A stretch of DNA of 64,000 nucleotides from JANYBT01 sp038211475. GTDB lineage: Bacteria; Acidobacteriota; Terriglobia; Terriglobales; Acidobacteriaceae. Below are positions 19,412 to 28,113 of the stretch, piece by piece. The notes under the pieces were generated by a model. The model had not been told where the DNA came from and did no database searches. It worked only from the letters and a program-made list of their open reading frames with translations. Every line of letters begins with the position of its first letter. The first letter of the stretch is position 1. The DNA is taken from positions 17,555 to 81,554 of the forward strand of contig JBBQVN010000003.1 in assembly GCA_038211475.1 (NCBI GenBank). Direction: 5' to 3'. The translations under genes were made by a program, and so were the position numbers.

Positions 19412-20440
19412 ATGAAGACATTCGTCGGTGGCGAGGGTTGCAGTCGTCTGGGGCTGATGGTGGCCTGCCTAGCGATGGGCTTTCCAGCAGCGATGCTGGC
19501 GCAACAGGCTCCAGATCCGGCGGTGGCGGAGCAGTTGCAGCTTGGGCGTGAAGCGAGGCTAGCGGGAAAGTACAAAGACGCTTTGGATGCGTTCAAGAGG
19601 TGCATCAAGCTGACGAAAGACTCGTTCGCCGATTGCCAGATGGGACTCGCTTCCACCTACCTACAGATGGGTTATCCGGAAAATTCGGTCGCGAGCAGCG
19701 ACAAGGCTCTGGCTTTGGCCCACGATGACATGACTAAAGCGGTGTCGCATGTGTTGAAGGGCAACGCCCTGCTTTTGCTTGACGTTGGCGACAAGAAGAG
19801 CTTCGAAAAGGCCGAGAGCGAGTACCGGGCCGCCACTCAACTGGAGCCGGGTGTGGCGGCGTTTCACTTGAACCTAGCCGTGTCGCTGATCAAGCAGGTG
19901 AGGGACGATGAGGCCAAAGAAGAGATCGCGAAATGCCTGACCCTCCATCCTGAGGCCGGGGTGGCGGAGCATGCCCGAGTGCTCATGGAACATCCTCGGT
20001 GGGGCCGGGAGGTTCGTGCCCCGGAATTTCGGCTCACCACGCTGCAAGGCCAGGATCTCTCCCTGAAACAACTCAACGGAAAAGTTGTGGTGTTGGATTT
20101 TTGGGCGACCTGGTGCCCGCCCTGCCGGGCATCAGTGGGAGAGCTGAAAGAGCTGACCAAGAAATACTCCTCTGATCAAGTGGTGTTGATCAGCGTGAGT
20201 GTCGACGAGGATGAAAAGGCGTGGCTGGACTTTACCGGCAAGAAGAGCATGACCTGGCCGCAGTATCGGGACGTGGACCGCCACATGGTGAAAGCGTTCG
20301 AGGTGAACTCGTTTCCGACCTACCTGGTGATAGATGGCGAGGGATCGATCAAGCAGCGGATCGCGGGTTTGAATCCGCAGGAGAGCGTAGTTTACCGGCT
20401 CAAGACATCACTGGATGAATTGCCACAACTAAAAAAGTAG
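19412..20440 (+). CDS. TPR and thioredoxin (TlpA-like) domain protein
   Basis: A 342-aa exported protein. After a signal sequence (about residues 1-32, GLMVACLAMGFPAAMLAQ) come three to four TPR repeats (about residues 35-195), then a TlpA/ResA-type thioredoxin domain (about 205-335). The redox centre is DFWATWCPPCRAS and the cis-proline is in VNSFPTYLVID. It probably reduces disulfides in the periplasm, with the TPRs choosing the partner protein. GAGAGGTGG (19396-19404) sits 7 nt before the ATG at 19412, which decides this start over the ATG 16 codons upstream. dinB follows convergently after 20 bp. Confidence 0.92.
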   Translation: MKTFVGGEGCSRLGLMVACLAMGFPAAMLAQQAPDPAVAEQLQLGREARLAGKYKDALDAFKRCIKLTKDSFADCQMGLASTYLQMGYPENSVASSDKALALAHDDMTKAVSHVLKGNALLLLDVGDKKSFEKAESEYRAATQLEPGVAAFHLNLAVSLIKQVRDDEAKEEIAKCLTLHPEAGVAEHARVLMEHPRWGREVRAPEFRLTTLQGQDLSLKQLNGKVVVLDFWATWCPPCRASVGELKELTKKYSSDQVVLISVSVDEDEKAWLDFTGKKSMTWPQYRDVDRHMVKAFEVNSFPTYLVIDGEGSIKQRIAGLNPQESVVYRLKTSLDELPQLKK

Positions 20441-20460
20441 GGGTTGCACCCGCTCCCGGG

Positions 20461-21726
20461 TCACGGCTTGGGTTTGTGCTTTCCGGGGAGCGCGGCGGGA
20501 TTCTCGTGGGTGCGTTCGCGGAAAGTGGCTTTCATGCCGCTGGCCAGAGAGACGCTGGATTCGCCGTACTTGTCGCGCAGGCGGTCGGCCGCCGACAGTG
20601 CCTGCTGCCAACGCTGCTGCTTGCCGCTATCAAGCAAGTCGAGTTGCGCGGACGCGCCCGCCGGGCCGTCCAATGAGGAAGCCTGCACACCCAGCAAGCG
20701 CACCGCAGCACCGCGCTTCCAATGCTTGCGAAACAAAGCTCGTACCTGTTCGAAGATTTCGTTATCGAGCTGGGACGGCGCAGGGAGAGTGTGTGCGCGG
20801 GTGATAGTGGTGAAATCCTTGTAGCGCAGCTTGAGCTGGATGGTGCGGGCTTGCAGCGAGGCCTCGCGCAGGCGGCGAGCCACCATCTCAGACAAACGCA
20901 TCAGAGTGGACTCGAGCTGGTCGGGACTGGCGGTGTCGTCGTTGTAGGTGTGCTCGTGGCTGATGGACTTGGGAGCGGTGTTTTCGCCGACTTCGCTGTC
21001 GAACCAGCCGCCCGCGTCCTGGCCTTGAGCTTTGCCGGCGAGGGCGAGTCCCCACTTTCCGAAGCGTTCTTCCAATTCGGAATCCGGCAGCCGGGCCAAG
21101 TCTCCGATTTTGTTAATTCCGAGAGCGAGAAGATTTTTCTCCATGACTTTGCCGACGCCGGGGATCGCGGCGACGTCCAGAGGGGCGAGGAAGCGGGCCT
21201 CCTGTCCGGGGAGAACCCAAAGAACGCCGTTAGGCTTGGCCTGTGCGGAGGAGACTTTGGCGATCAGGCGCGAGGCGCCAATGCCGATGGAGCAGTTGAG
21301 CTCGGTTTCGGACTTCATCTTGACGTGGAGGGCGTGGGCGGCGCGAAGCGGCGGGCCGTGGAGACGTTCGGTTCCCGACATGTCGAGGTAGGCTTCGTCA
21401 ATGGACGCCATCTCGACCTGCGGGCTAAAGCTGTTGAGCACGGCATGGATTTTGTAGGAGTAGTCGCGGTAGCGGTCGGGGTGGCCGTCAACGAAGACGG
21501 CCTGAGGGCAGAGTTTGGCCGCAGTGCGCAGAGGCATGGCGGAGTGGACGCCGAACTTGCGGGCGGCGTAGGAAGCAGCAGATACCACCCCGCGTTCGTT
21601 GCGCTGTCCGCCGACCACGACCGGTTGACCCTTCAGAGAGGGATCAAAAAGTTCTTCGACCGAGACGAAGAAGGCGTCCATATCCACGTGGAAGATAAGG
21701 CGAGGCGGCATAGCGGGAGACTTCAT
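20461..21726 (-). CDS. dinB: DNA polymerase IV (Y family)
   Basis: A 421-aa translesion polymerase. The catalytic aspartates are in FHVDMDAFFVSVEE and SIDEAYLDMS; RNERGVVSAASYAARKFGV is the finger-domain motif. The helix-hairpin-helix region is IPGVGKVMEKNLLALGI. The little-finger domain spans about residues 235-350, followed by a lysine/proline-rich tail (TRENPAALPGK-like, ending KHKPKP) that lacks a clear QLxLF-type beta-clamp motif; an internal VQASSLDG segment marks the end of the little finger. The ATG at 21726 and the one at 21711 are both possible. Its expression may be damage-inducible, but no LexA box is recognised. Confidence 0.95.
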   Translation of the reverse strand: MKSPAMPPRLIFHVDMDAFFVSVEELFDPSLKGQPVVVGGQRNERGVVSAASYAARKFGVHSAMPLRTAAKLCPQAVFVDGHPDRYRDYSYKIHAVLNSFSPQVEMASIDEAYLDMSGTERLHGPPLRAAHALHVKMKSETELNCSIGIGASRLIAKVSSAQAKPNGVLWVLPGQEARFLAPLDVAAIPGVGKVMEKNLLALGINKIGDLARLPDSELEERFGKWGLALAGKAQGQDAGGWFDSEVGENTAPKSISHEHTYNDDTASPDQLESTLMRLSEMVARRLREASLQARTIQLKLRYKDFTTITRAHTLPAPSQLDNEIFEQVRALFRKHWKRGAAVRLLGVQASSLDGPAGASAQLDLLDSGKQQRWQQALSAADRLRDKYGESSVSLASGMKATFRERTHENPAALPGKHKPKP

Positions 21727-21768
21727 TTAACCATACCGCGGCAGAGCGATTGCTGGGATTGGAGCAAG

Positions 21769-21792
21769 AAAAAACCCGGCCGATGGCCGGGG
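21769..21792 (-). terminator. Rho-independent terminator of the lysine-rich small gene
   Basis: On the minus strand CCCCGGCC, loop ATC, GGCCGGG, then TTTTTT. It starts 24 nt past the stop of the 72-aa gene. A textbook intrinsic terminator. Confidence 0.88.
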
Positions 21793-21815
21793 TAGGCGAA
21801 CGAAGCAAGGACGAA

Positions 21816-22034
21816 CTACTTCTTCATGTCGTCGTGCTTCATTTCGTCTTTCTTCATTTCTTCTTTTTTCTTGTGCTTCGCGGCTTTTTCTTCCTTCTTC
21901 ATTTCGGCTTTCTTCATCTTTGCTTCTTTTTTCTGTTCTTTGTCCATCTTCTTGTCGCCGGCCTGGGCGAACGACGCGGAAGACATGGACAAAGCGACGG
22001 CAACAGCGAAAACCAATGTGAGCAGTTTCTTCAT
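21816..22034 (-). CDS. Small secreted lysine/methionine-rich protein
   Basis: A 72-aa product with a clear signal peptide (MKKLLTLVFAVAVALSMSSA, cut near SFA-QA). The mature part of about 47 residues is built almost only from Lys, Glu, Met, Asp, Ala and His, in repeats such as KKAEMKKEEKAAKHKKKEEM, and would be a highly charged single helix or disordered chain. AAGGAG lies 8 nt before the ATG at 22034, and a strong terminator follows, so the gene is real. The longer frame starting at 22070 is not used. The repeated Met and His residues raise metal binding as a possibility, but no family is recognised. Confidence 0.8.
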   Translation of the reverse strand: MKKLLTLVFAVAVALSMSSASFAQAGDKKMDKEQKKEAKMKKAEMKKEEKAAKHKKKEEMKKDEMKHDDMKK

Positions 22035-22204
22035 TGAAAATCTCCTTAGTTTGTCCTTATGCGAACGCACTACCCCGGGGGGAACACCTCGAACGCAGTA
22101 TTTTCCGGGACGTTCACAATTCTAAAACAGAAACCCAAAATAAACCAGAAAGTTGCGCGAGGAAAATTGACCTGAGGCATCACAGACGGCACCCCGTCGG
22201 GCGG

Positions 22205-22210
22205 GTACAC
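22205..22210 (+). promoter_or_regulatory. -10-like hexamer directly before the acyl-CoA synthetase gene
   Basis: TACACT begins 15 nt before the ATG at 22220. No Shine-Dalgarno lies between, suggesting a leaderless or nearly leaderless mRNA. Confidence 0.45.
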
Positions 22211-22219
22211 TAATATGCC

Positions 22220-25006
22220 ATGAGCAAAGGAAAAAGCAAGAAAACCAGTAAAGTGGGACCGGCACACGACCGGGCCCACGACGTCCTGCGGTCTGAGACG
22301 CATCCCTTGGACGCAATCTTCTCGCCGCACAGCGTGGCGTTGATTGGGGCGACGGACCGCCAGGGCAGCATTGGGCGCGCGGTGCTGTGGAGTCTGCTGA
22401 GCAGTCCGTTCGGCGGCACGGTGTATCCGGTGAGCGACAAGAAAACCAACGTGCTGGGCATCCGGGCTTATCGGACGGTCGAGGAAATTCCCGAGCAGGT
22501 GGACTTGGCCGTAGTGGTGACGCCGGCGATTACGGTTCCCGATGTGATTGGCCAATGCGTGGCGGCTGGGGTGCGGGGAGCGATCGTGATCTCGGCGGGG
22601 TTCAAAGAGCATGGCGAGCCGGGCAAAGCGCTGGAGCGAAAGATTCTGGAACAAATGAAGGGCAGTTCGCTGCGCTTGCTGGGGCCAAACTGTCTGGGCG
22701 TGATGAACCCCATCAGCGGATTGAACGCGACTTTCGCCAGCAACATCGCGCGGCCCGGCAATGTTGCCTTCATCAGCCAGAGCGGCGCGTTGTGTACCGC
22801 GATTCTGGACTGGGCCCACCAGGAGATGGTGGGATTCAGCGCGTTTGTATCGGTAGGATCCATGCTCGACTTGGGTTGGGGCGACCTGATTGATTATCTG
22901 GGGAACGATCCACGCACGCACAGCATTGTGATTTACATGGAATCGGTGGGAAACGCCCGGAGCTTTTTGTCGGCGGCGCGCGAAGTAACCCTGAACAAGC
23001 CAGTCATCGTGATCAAGGCAGGACGGACGGACGCGGCGGCCCATGCGGCGGCTTCGCATACCGGCACCTTGACGGGCAGCGATGAGGTGTTGGAGGCGGC
23101 GTTCCGCCGCAGCGGAGTCCTGCGCGTGAACACTATCGCCGATTTGTTTTACATGGCGGAAGTATTGTCGAAACAATCACGACCGCTGGGACCGCGGCTG
23201 GCGATTGTGACTAATGCCGGCGGGCCCGGAGTGCTGGCGGCCGATTCGGTGATCATGAGCGGCGGGGAACTGGCGCAATTGTCGGCGCCAACTATGGAGT
23301 CGCTGAACACGCTGCTGCCGCCCCATTGGAGCCATGACAACCCTCTTGACATTCTGGGGGACGCGCTTCCCGACCGCTATAGCAAAGTACTGGAGCTGGC
23401 GGCGGCGGATCCGAATGTGGACGGGTTGCTGGCAATTTTGTGTCCGCAGGGGATGTCGCATCCCACTCTGACCGCCGAGAAACTTGTTCCCATGGCGCGG
23501 AGCACGGGCAAGCCCATCCTGGCCAGTTGGATGGGCGGAGCGGAGATGATGGCCGGGATCGAAATCCTGAACCGGGCAGGAATTCCGACATTCTCTTATC
23601 CCGATACCGCAGCGCGTGTCTTCGATTACATGTGGCGCTATAGCTACAACCTACGCGGGCTGTACGAGACGCCGGTCCTGGCACATGACAATGAGGCTAC
23701 AGGCGGGGGCAAACGCGCGGCAGAAATCATTGAGAAGGCGCGGGCGTCAGGACGTGTATTGCTCACGGAAGTGGAATCGAAACAATTACTGGCGGCTTAC
23801 GGGATTCCAACCGTAGAAACCTTGACGGCGAGCAGTGAGGACGAGGCGGTCAAGCGGGCGCAACAGATTGGATATCCGGTGGTGGCGAAGCTGCTGTCAG
23901 AAACCATCACCCACAAGACCGATGTGGGCGGGGTCAAATTAAATCTGCGCGATGACGATACGGTACGCCGGGCTTATCGTGAGATTGAAGCGGCGGTGGC
24001 GGACCAGCCGGGAGCTTTCGTGGGCGTAACGGTACAGCGGATGGAAAAGCTGGATGGCTACGAACTTATTGTCGGCAGCAGCGTAGATCCGCAGTTCGGT
24101 CCGGTTTTGTTGTTTGGGACGGGGGGTCAGTTAGTCGAAATCTTCAAGGACCGGGCACTGGGGCTGCCTCCGCTGAATACTACGTTGGCCCGCCGCATGA
24201 TGGAGCAGACCAAGGTGTTCGCAGCGCTGCAGGGAGTGCGGGGACGGGCCAGTGTGGATCTGGCGGCGCTGGAACGGTTGCTGGTGCGCTTCAGCCAGTT
24301 GGTGGTGGAACAGCCGTGGATTAAAGAAGTGGACATCAATCCCCTGCTAGTATCAGCCGAAAAGCTGGTAGCGCTGGATGCACGGGTGGTGCTGCACGGA
24401 CCGGGAGTCACGAAAGAACAACTGCCCCGTCCGGCCATCCGGCCCTACCCGGTGCAATACGTCAAAGGGTGGACGATGAAGGACGGCGAGCAGGTCACCA
24501 TCCGGCCGATTCGGCCCGAGGATGAGCCCCTGCTGATCAAGTTGCATCAGGCGTTGTCGGACCGGTCGGTGTATTTGCGATACTTTCAGCCGTTAAAGCT
24601 GAGCCAGCGGACAGCGCATGAGCGGCTGACCCGGATCTGTTTTATCGACTACGACCGCGAGATGGCATTGGTGGTCGAGCGCAAGGCTGAGGAGGGGGCG
24701 CCGGAGATCATCGGCATTGGCCGTTTGAGCCAGCTGCATGGCCGCGACGAAGGTGAAATGGCGGTGCTGGTGGATGACCGCTTTCAACATCTGGGGGTTG
24801 GGAGCCAGTTATATCGGGAATTGATTGCAGTTGCTCGCGACGAGCATGTGGGTAAAGTCGTTTCCACGATACTGCCAGAGAACCGCGAGATGCAGGCTAT
24901 CTGCCGCAAGCTCGGGTTCGTGCTGGAACCGGATCTTGAGGATGGAACGGTCACTGCTGTGCTAGAAGTGGCGCGAGTGGGGGAACCACAGACTATCGGC
25001 TCTTGA
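22220..25006 (+). CDS. NDP-forming acyl-CoA synthetase fused to a GNAT acetyltransferase (Pat/YfiQ-like)
   Basis: A 928-aa fusion. Residues about 30-130 are the CoA-binding domain (VALIGATDRQGSIGRAV) and 175-310 the succinyl-CoA-ligase-like domain (FISQSGALCT; His280 in AAASHTGTLTGSDEV). Residues about 510-730 are an ATP-grasp domain (YGIPTVETLTAS; HKTDVGGVKLNL), and 755-915 a GNAT domain with the acetyl-CoA loop LGVGSQLYRELI. This is the layout of Salmonella Pat/E. coli YfiQ, which acetylates lysines of acetyl-CoA synthetase, and of archaeal ADP-forming acetyl-CoA synthetases. The phospho-His position appears intact here, unlike in Pat, so the synthetase half may be active. Monocistronic. 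Confidence 0.9.
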   Translation: MSKGKSKKTSKVGPAHDRAHDVLRSETHPLDAIFSPHSVALIGATDRQGSIGRAVLWSLLSSPFGGTVYPVSDKKTNVLGIRAYRTVEEIPEQVDLAVVVTPAITVPDVIGQCVAAGVRGAIVISAGFKEHGEPGKALERKILEQMKGSSLRLLGPNCLGVMNPISGLNATFASNIARPGNVAFISQSGALCTAILDWAHQEMVGFSAFVSVGSMLDLGWGDLIDYLGNDPRTHSIVIYMESVGNARSFLSAAREVTLNKPVIVIKAGRTDAAAHAAASHTGTLTGSDEVLEAAFRRSGVLRVNTIADLFYMAEVLSKQSRPLGPRLAIVTNAGGPGVLAADSVIMSGGELAQLSAPTMESLNTLLPPHWSHDNPLDILGDALPDRYSKVLELAAADPNVDGLLAILCPQGMSHPTLTAEKLVPMARSTGKPILASWMGGAEMMAGIEILNRAGIPTFSYPDTAARVFDYMWRYSYNLRGLYETPVLAHDNEATGGGKRAAEIIEKARASGRVLLTEVESKQLLAAYGIPTVETLTASSEDEAVKRAQQIGYPVVAKLLSETITHKTDVGGVKLNLRDDDTVRRAYREIEAAVADQPGAFVGVTVQRMEKLDGYELIVGSSVDPQFGPVLLFGTGGQLVEIFKDRALGLPPLNTTLARRMMEQTKVFAALQGVRGRASVDLAALERLLVRFSQLVVEQPWIKEVDINPLLVSAEKLVALDARVVLHGPGVTKEQLPRPAIRPYPVQYVKGWTMKDGEQVTIRPIRPEDEPLLIKLHQALSDRSVYLRYFQPLKLSQRTAHERLTRICFIDYDREMALVVERKAEEGAPEIIGIGRLSQLHGRDEGEMAVLVDDRFQHLGVGSQLYRELIAVARDEHVGKVVSTILPENREMQAICRKLGFVLEPDLEDGTVTAVLEVARVGEPQTIGS

Positions 25007-25115
25007 CGGAGCAACAAATCGACGGAAGGCGTCGAGCTTGCAACCTGTAGTAGCGGGCCGATGTGCTCAGTGTGAGCAGTGGGCATGCTGGCGGTGGTCA
25101 ACGGAAAGGCAGAAC

Positions 25116-27092
25116 ATGGCCCTGGAAGAATACAAACGCAAGCGGCGATTTGAGAGCACGCCGGAGCCTGCGCCCAAGGTGGCGGCCAAGCGGGGCAATC
25201 GTTTCGTGGTGCAGAAGCACCGGGCATCGCACCTGCACTATGACTTCCGCCTGGAGATGGATGGAGTATTGAAGTCATGGGCGGTGCCGCGAGGACCTTC
25301 GCTGGACCCGGCGGACAAGCGGCTGGCCATGATGGTGGAAGATCATCCGGTTTCGTATTTCGATTTTGAGGGCCTCATCCCTGAGGGCAATTACGGCGCG
25401 GGCACGGTTATGGTGTGGGACGTTGGAACCTGGCAGCCGCTGTCACCGCAGTTGGTGGAGGGTAAGTACGTTAAGGCTAGCGATGGCGAAGCGGCGGGGA
25501 TGCTGGCTAAGGGAGACCTGAAATTCCGTTTGAGCGGGACCAGAGTGAAGGGAGACTTCGCGCTGGTGCACATCAAGTCGCGGCGTGATGGAAGCAAGGG
25601 AAACGAGTGGTTGCTGATCAAAAAGAAGGACGATGAAGTAGTAGACGGATTTGACGCCGAGCAGTATGACACCTCAGTGCTGACCAAACGCACTATGAAC
25701 GAGATTGGTGGGGATGAGGGTTCGGCGGAGTGGACCAGCAGCCGTCCCGCAACCCGCGGAAAGTTGAAAGCGCCGTGGTTGGCAGCGGCGCTGGCTCGGG
25801 TCGAGAAAAAGAAGGCAGAGTCGGAAGGTAAAGGCAAGACGCCAGGGGCACGCGCGACCTCCACCGTAAAGACAATTTCCCGCGGGAGGGAGCCAGTCGC
25901 GAAGCAGACGAGCAAGACCGCCCCGCTTCCCAGAAAGCAGACGACGACCGCGAAACAGAAGCGGCCTGCCGGTGATTCGAACGATGCACCGGCAGGGGAG
26001 GACGGGCCGCGCTCATCGCCGAGCGCAAGTATTCAGGCTCCCCGCCAAAGTTCTGACCAGCTTCGCGACCAGATTCCCGACCCGCTTCTCAACCAGCTTG
26101 CAGGTGCAAAACGGGCGGTGATGCCGAAGGTGGTTCATCCCATGCTCGCCATCACGGTGGAGAATGCGTTCGACGATCCGAAGTGGTTATTTGAAATCAA
26201 GTGGGACGGTTATCGAGCCGTTCTGTTCGCCGAAAATGGGGCCGTCCGGCTGGTTTCGCGGAATCAGATTGAAATGACGGCGAAGTTTCCGGAACTGAAA
26301 AACTTAGCGCTTCAGATTGATGCCAGGCAGGCGGTATTGGACGGCGAGATTGTGGCATTAGATGAGCAGGGGCTGCCCTCGTTCAGCCTGCTCCAGCAGC
26401 GCACCGGTTTTCGTCCGGGCAAGCCGCGTGCGGTTTCACGTTCCGATGTGGGAGTGGTGTACTACGCGTTCGACTTAATCTACCTCGACGGACACGACCT
26501 GCATCGGGTCGCGTTGGAGCAACGCAAGCAAGCGCTGCGCGAAATTGTAAAAGAAGGGAATCTGCTGCGATTTTCCGACCATTATCCCGAGCACGGGGCG
26601 CGACTGCTGGAAGGAGCGCGGGAACAAGGGCTGGAGGGGATTGTCGCAAAAAAGCTGGGAAGCATTTACGAAGAGGCGCGCAGCACGGAGTGGCGGAAGA
26701 TCAAGATCACGCACACCGCTGACTGCGTGATTGGCGGTTTTACCGAGCCGCAAGGCAGCCGCCAATATTTTGGATCGTTGGTGCTGGGGCAGTACGACAA
26801 GTCGGGAAGACTCATCCATGTGGGACAGGCGGGCACAGGCTTTGACCAGAAGCTGCTCAAAGAAATTCACGGAGAACTGGCGAAAATTCCAGCCGTACGC
26901 AGTCCATTTGACGGGCCGGTAGATGCGTTGGGCAAGGTGCATTTCGTGAAGCCGCGGCTGGTGGCGGAAATCAAGTTTGCAGAGTGGACGCATGAGACCG
27001 CAGGGGGCGGCGCGAAGCTGCGAGCGCCAGTGTTTCTGCAGTTGCGGCCAGAAAAAGATCCGGCAGAGTGTTCTCTCATCGAAAAAAAGTGA
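25116..27092 (+). CDS. ligD: LigD-type ATP-dependent DNA ligase with 3'-phosphoesterase domain
   Basis: A 658-aa DNA repair enzyme. Residues about 22-160 form the 3'-phosphoesterase (PE) domain, with HLHYDFRLEMDGVLKSWAVP and VSYFDFEGLIPEGNYGAG. A basic, disordered linker (about 215-345) follows, then the ligase adenylation domain with EIKWDGYRAVLF (KxDG lysine), VLDGEIVALDEQG and GLEGIVAKKLGS, and an OB-fold end. The primase/polymerase domain found in Mycobacterium and Pseudomonas LigD is absent. Known LigD proteins work with Ku in end joining; no ku gene is in this window. The start at 25116 is set by GGAAAGG upstream; the frame opens 26 codons earlier without conservation. Confidence 0.92.
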   Translation: MALEEYKRKRRFESTPEPAPKVAAKRGNRFVVQKHRASHLHYDFRLEMDGVLKSWAVPRGPSLDPADKRLAMMVEDHPVSYFDFEGLIPEGNYGAGTVMVWDVGTWQPLSPQLVEGKYVKASDGEAAGMLAKGDLKFRLSGTRVKGDFALVHIKSRRDGSKGNEWLLIKKKDDEVVDGFDAEQYDTSVLTKRTMNEIGGDEGSAEWTSSRPATRGKLKAPWLAAALARVEKKKAESEGKGKTPGARATSTVKTISRGREPVAKQTSKTAPLPRKQTTTAKQKRPAGDSNDAPAGEDGPRSSPSASIQAPRQSSDQLRDQIPDPLLNQLAGAKRAVMPKVVHPMLAITVENAFDDPKWLFEIKWDGYRAVLFAENGAVRLVSRNQIEMTAKFPELKNLALQIDARQAVLDGEIVALDEQGLPSFSLLQQRTGFRPGKPRAVSRSDVGVVYYAFDLIYLDGHDLHRVALEQRKQALREIVKEGNLLRFSDHYPEHGARLLEGAREQGLEGIVAKKLGSIYEEARSTEWRKIKITHTADCVIGGFTEPQGSRQYFGSLVLGQYDKSGRLIHVGQAGTGFDQKLLKEIHGELAKIPAVRSPFDGPVDALGKVHFVKPRLVAEIKFAEWTHETAGGGAKLRAPVFLQLRPEKDPAECSLIEKK

Positions 27093-27221
27093 AAGACCAT
27101 TGGACGGGGAGCGCATAGTTGCCATTCGCTGTGCGAAGCCGCCAGCCGCTCTCCGTGGTCGACCGAAAACACTCAATTGGTGTTTCCAGCGTCTAATAGT
27201 TGGTAGCATCAGCAGAATCCA

Positions 27222-28094
27222 TTGCGACAACCCACCCAAATCGCGAATCCAGTAGAGTCGCTCACCGCAGAGCTTTATGCCCGGACCGATGCGGCGCAGC
27301 TTGGGCTTAAGCTGGAGCGGTTTGCGGGCATCCTGACCACGATTCAACAAAAGTATTTAGGGGCTGGCGCGAGTCAGGCAGCGGTGTGCGAATTGTTGTT
27401 GAGCTTGCGCATCGACGAACTGGTTTTGGCCCGGGCTTGCGCCGAGGGCAGCGAAGCCGCCTGGCGCGAATTCGTGCAGCGGTACCGCCTGAAGTTGTAT
27501 GACATGGCGCGGAAGGTCACCCGCGAGGAGAGTTCGGCGCGCGAACTGGCGGACGCGCTCTATGCCGATTTGTACGGCACGCATTTGCGCGACGGCGAGC
27601 GAGTGTCGAAGCTGGCTTCCTACACCGGGCGCGGGTCCCTGGAAGGCTGGCTGCGAACCGTGCTGGCCCAGGAGTTCGTCAACCGCTATCGAAAACAGAA
27701 GCGTTTGGTAAGTCTGGACGAAGAAACCGAAGGCGGCGCGCAGTTTGCGGCTGCTCAGCATGACCCGATTCCGCTGGACGACGACCGGCTGAAGATAGCG
27801 ATCGACAAAGCCCTGGCTGCCCTCGACGGCGAAGACCGGTTGATTCTGGCGTCGTACTACCTGGATGAACGGACCCTGGCCGAGGTCGGCCGGATGCTGG
27901 GACAACACGAATCCACGGTGAGCCGGCGGCTGGTGCGCATTGCCAAGGCTGTGCGCAAGCAGATTGTAGCGCAATTGCTGGGCATGGGCCTGTCGCGCGC
28001 CGCCGCCGAGGAATTGTTGGAAACCGACGTACGGGATGTGACCGTGGATATCCGAAAACGGCTGGCGCAAGAGTCGGGACGAAAAACGTTCTGA
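27222..28094 (+). CDS. Sigma-70 family RNA polymerase sigma factor (ECF-like)
   Basis: A 290-aa sigma factor with an N-terminal extension of about 65 residues. Region 2 covers about 75-150 (AWREFVQRYRLKLYDMARKV; FVNRYRKQKRLVSL), and region 4 about 195-250, with the helix-turn-helix RTLAEVGRMLGQHESTVSRR. Regions 1.1 and 3 are missing, as in ECF factors. The frame begins at a TTG (27222) with no ATG before region 2, so the exact start is unsure. The next gene, 19 bp downstream, encodes a membrane protein with a zinc-finger anti-sigma motif and is its likely partner. The trigger of the system is unknown. Confidence 0.82.
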   Translation: MRQPTQIANPVESLTAELYARTDAAQLGLKLERFAGILTTIQQKYLGAGASQAAVCELLLSLRIDELVLARACAEGSEAAWREFVQRYRLKLYDMARKVTREESSARELADALYADLYGTHLRDGERVSKLASYTGRGSLEGWLRTVLAQEFVNRYRKQKRLVSLDEETEGGAQFAAAQHDPIPLDDDRLKIAIDKALAALDGEDRLILASYYLDERTLAEVGRMLGQHESTVSRRLVRIAKAVRKQIVAQLLGMGLSRAAAEELLETDVRDVTVDIRKRLAQESGRKTF

Positions 28095-28113
28095 AAGAGT
28101 AGGGCCGATACGC

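Noticed and set aside
22387..22893. Overlapping ORF inside the acyl-CoA synthetase gene
   Set aside because: A different-frame shadow in high-GC DNA, with no start signal and low-complexity composition.
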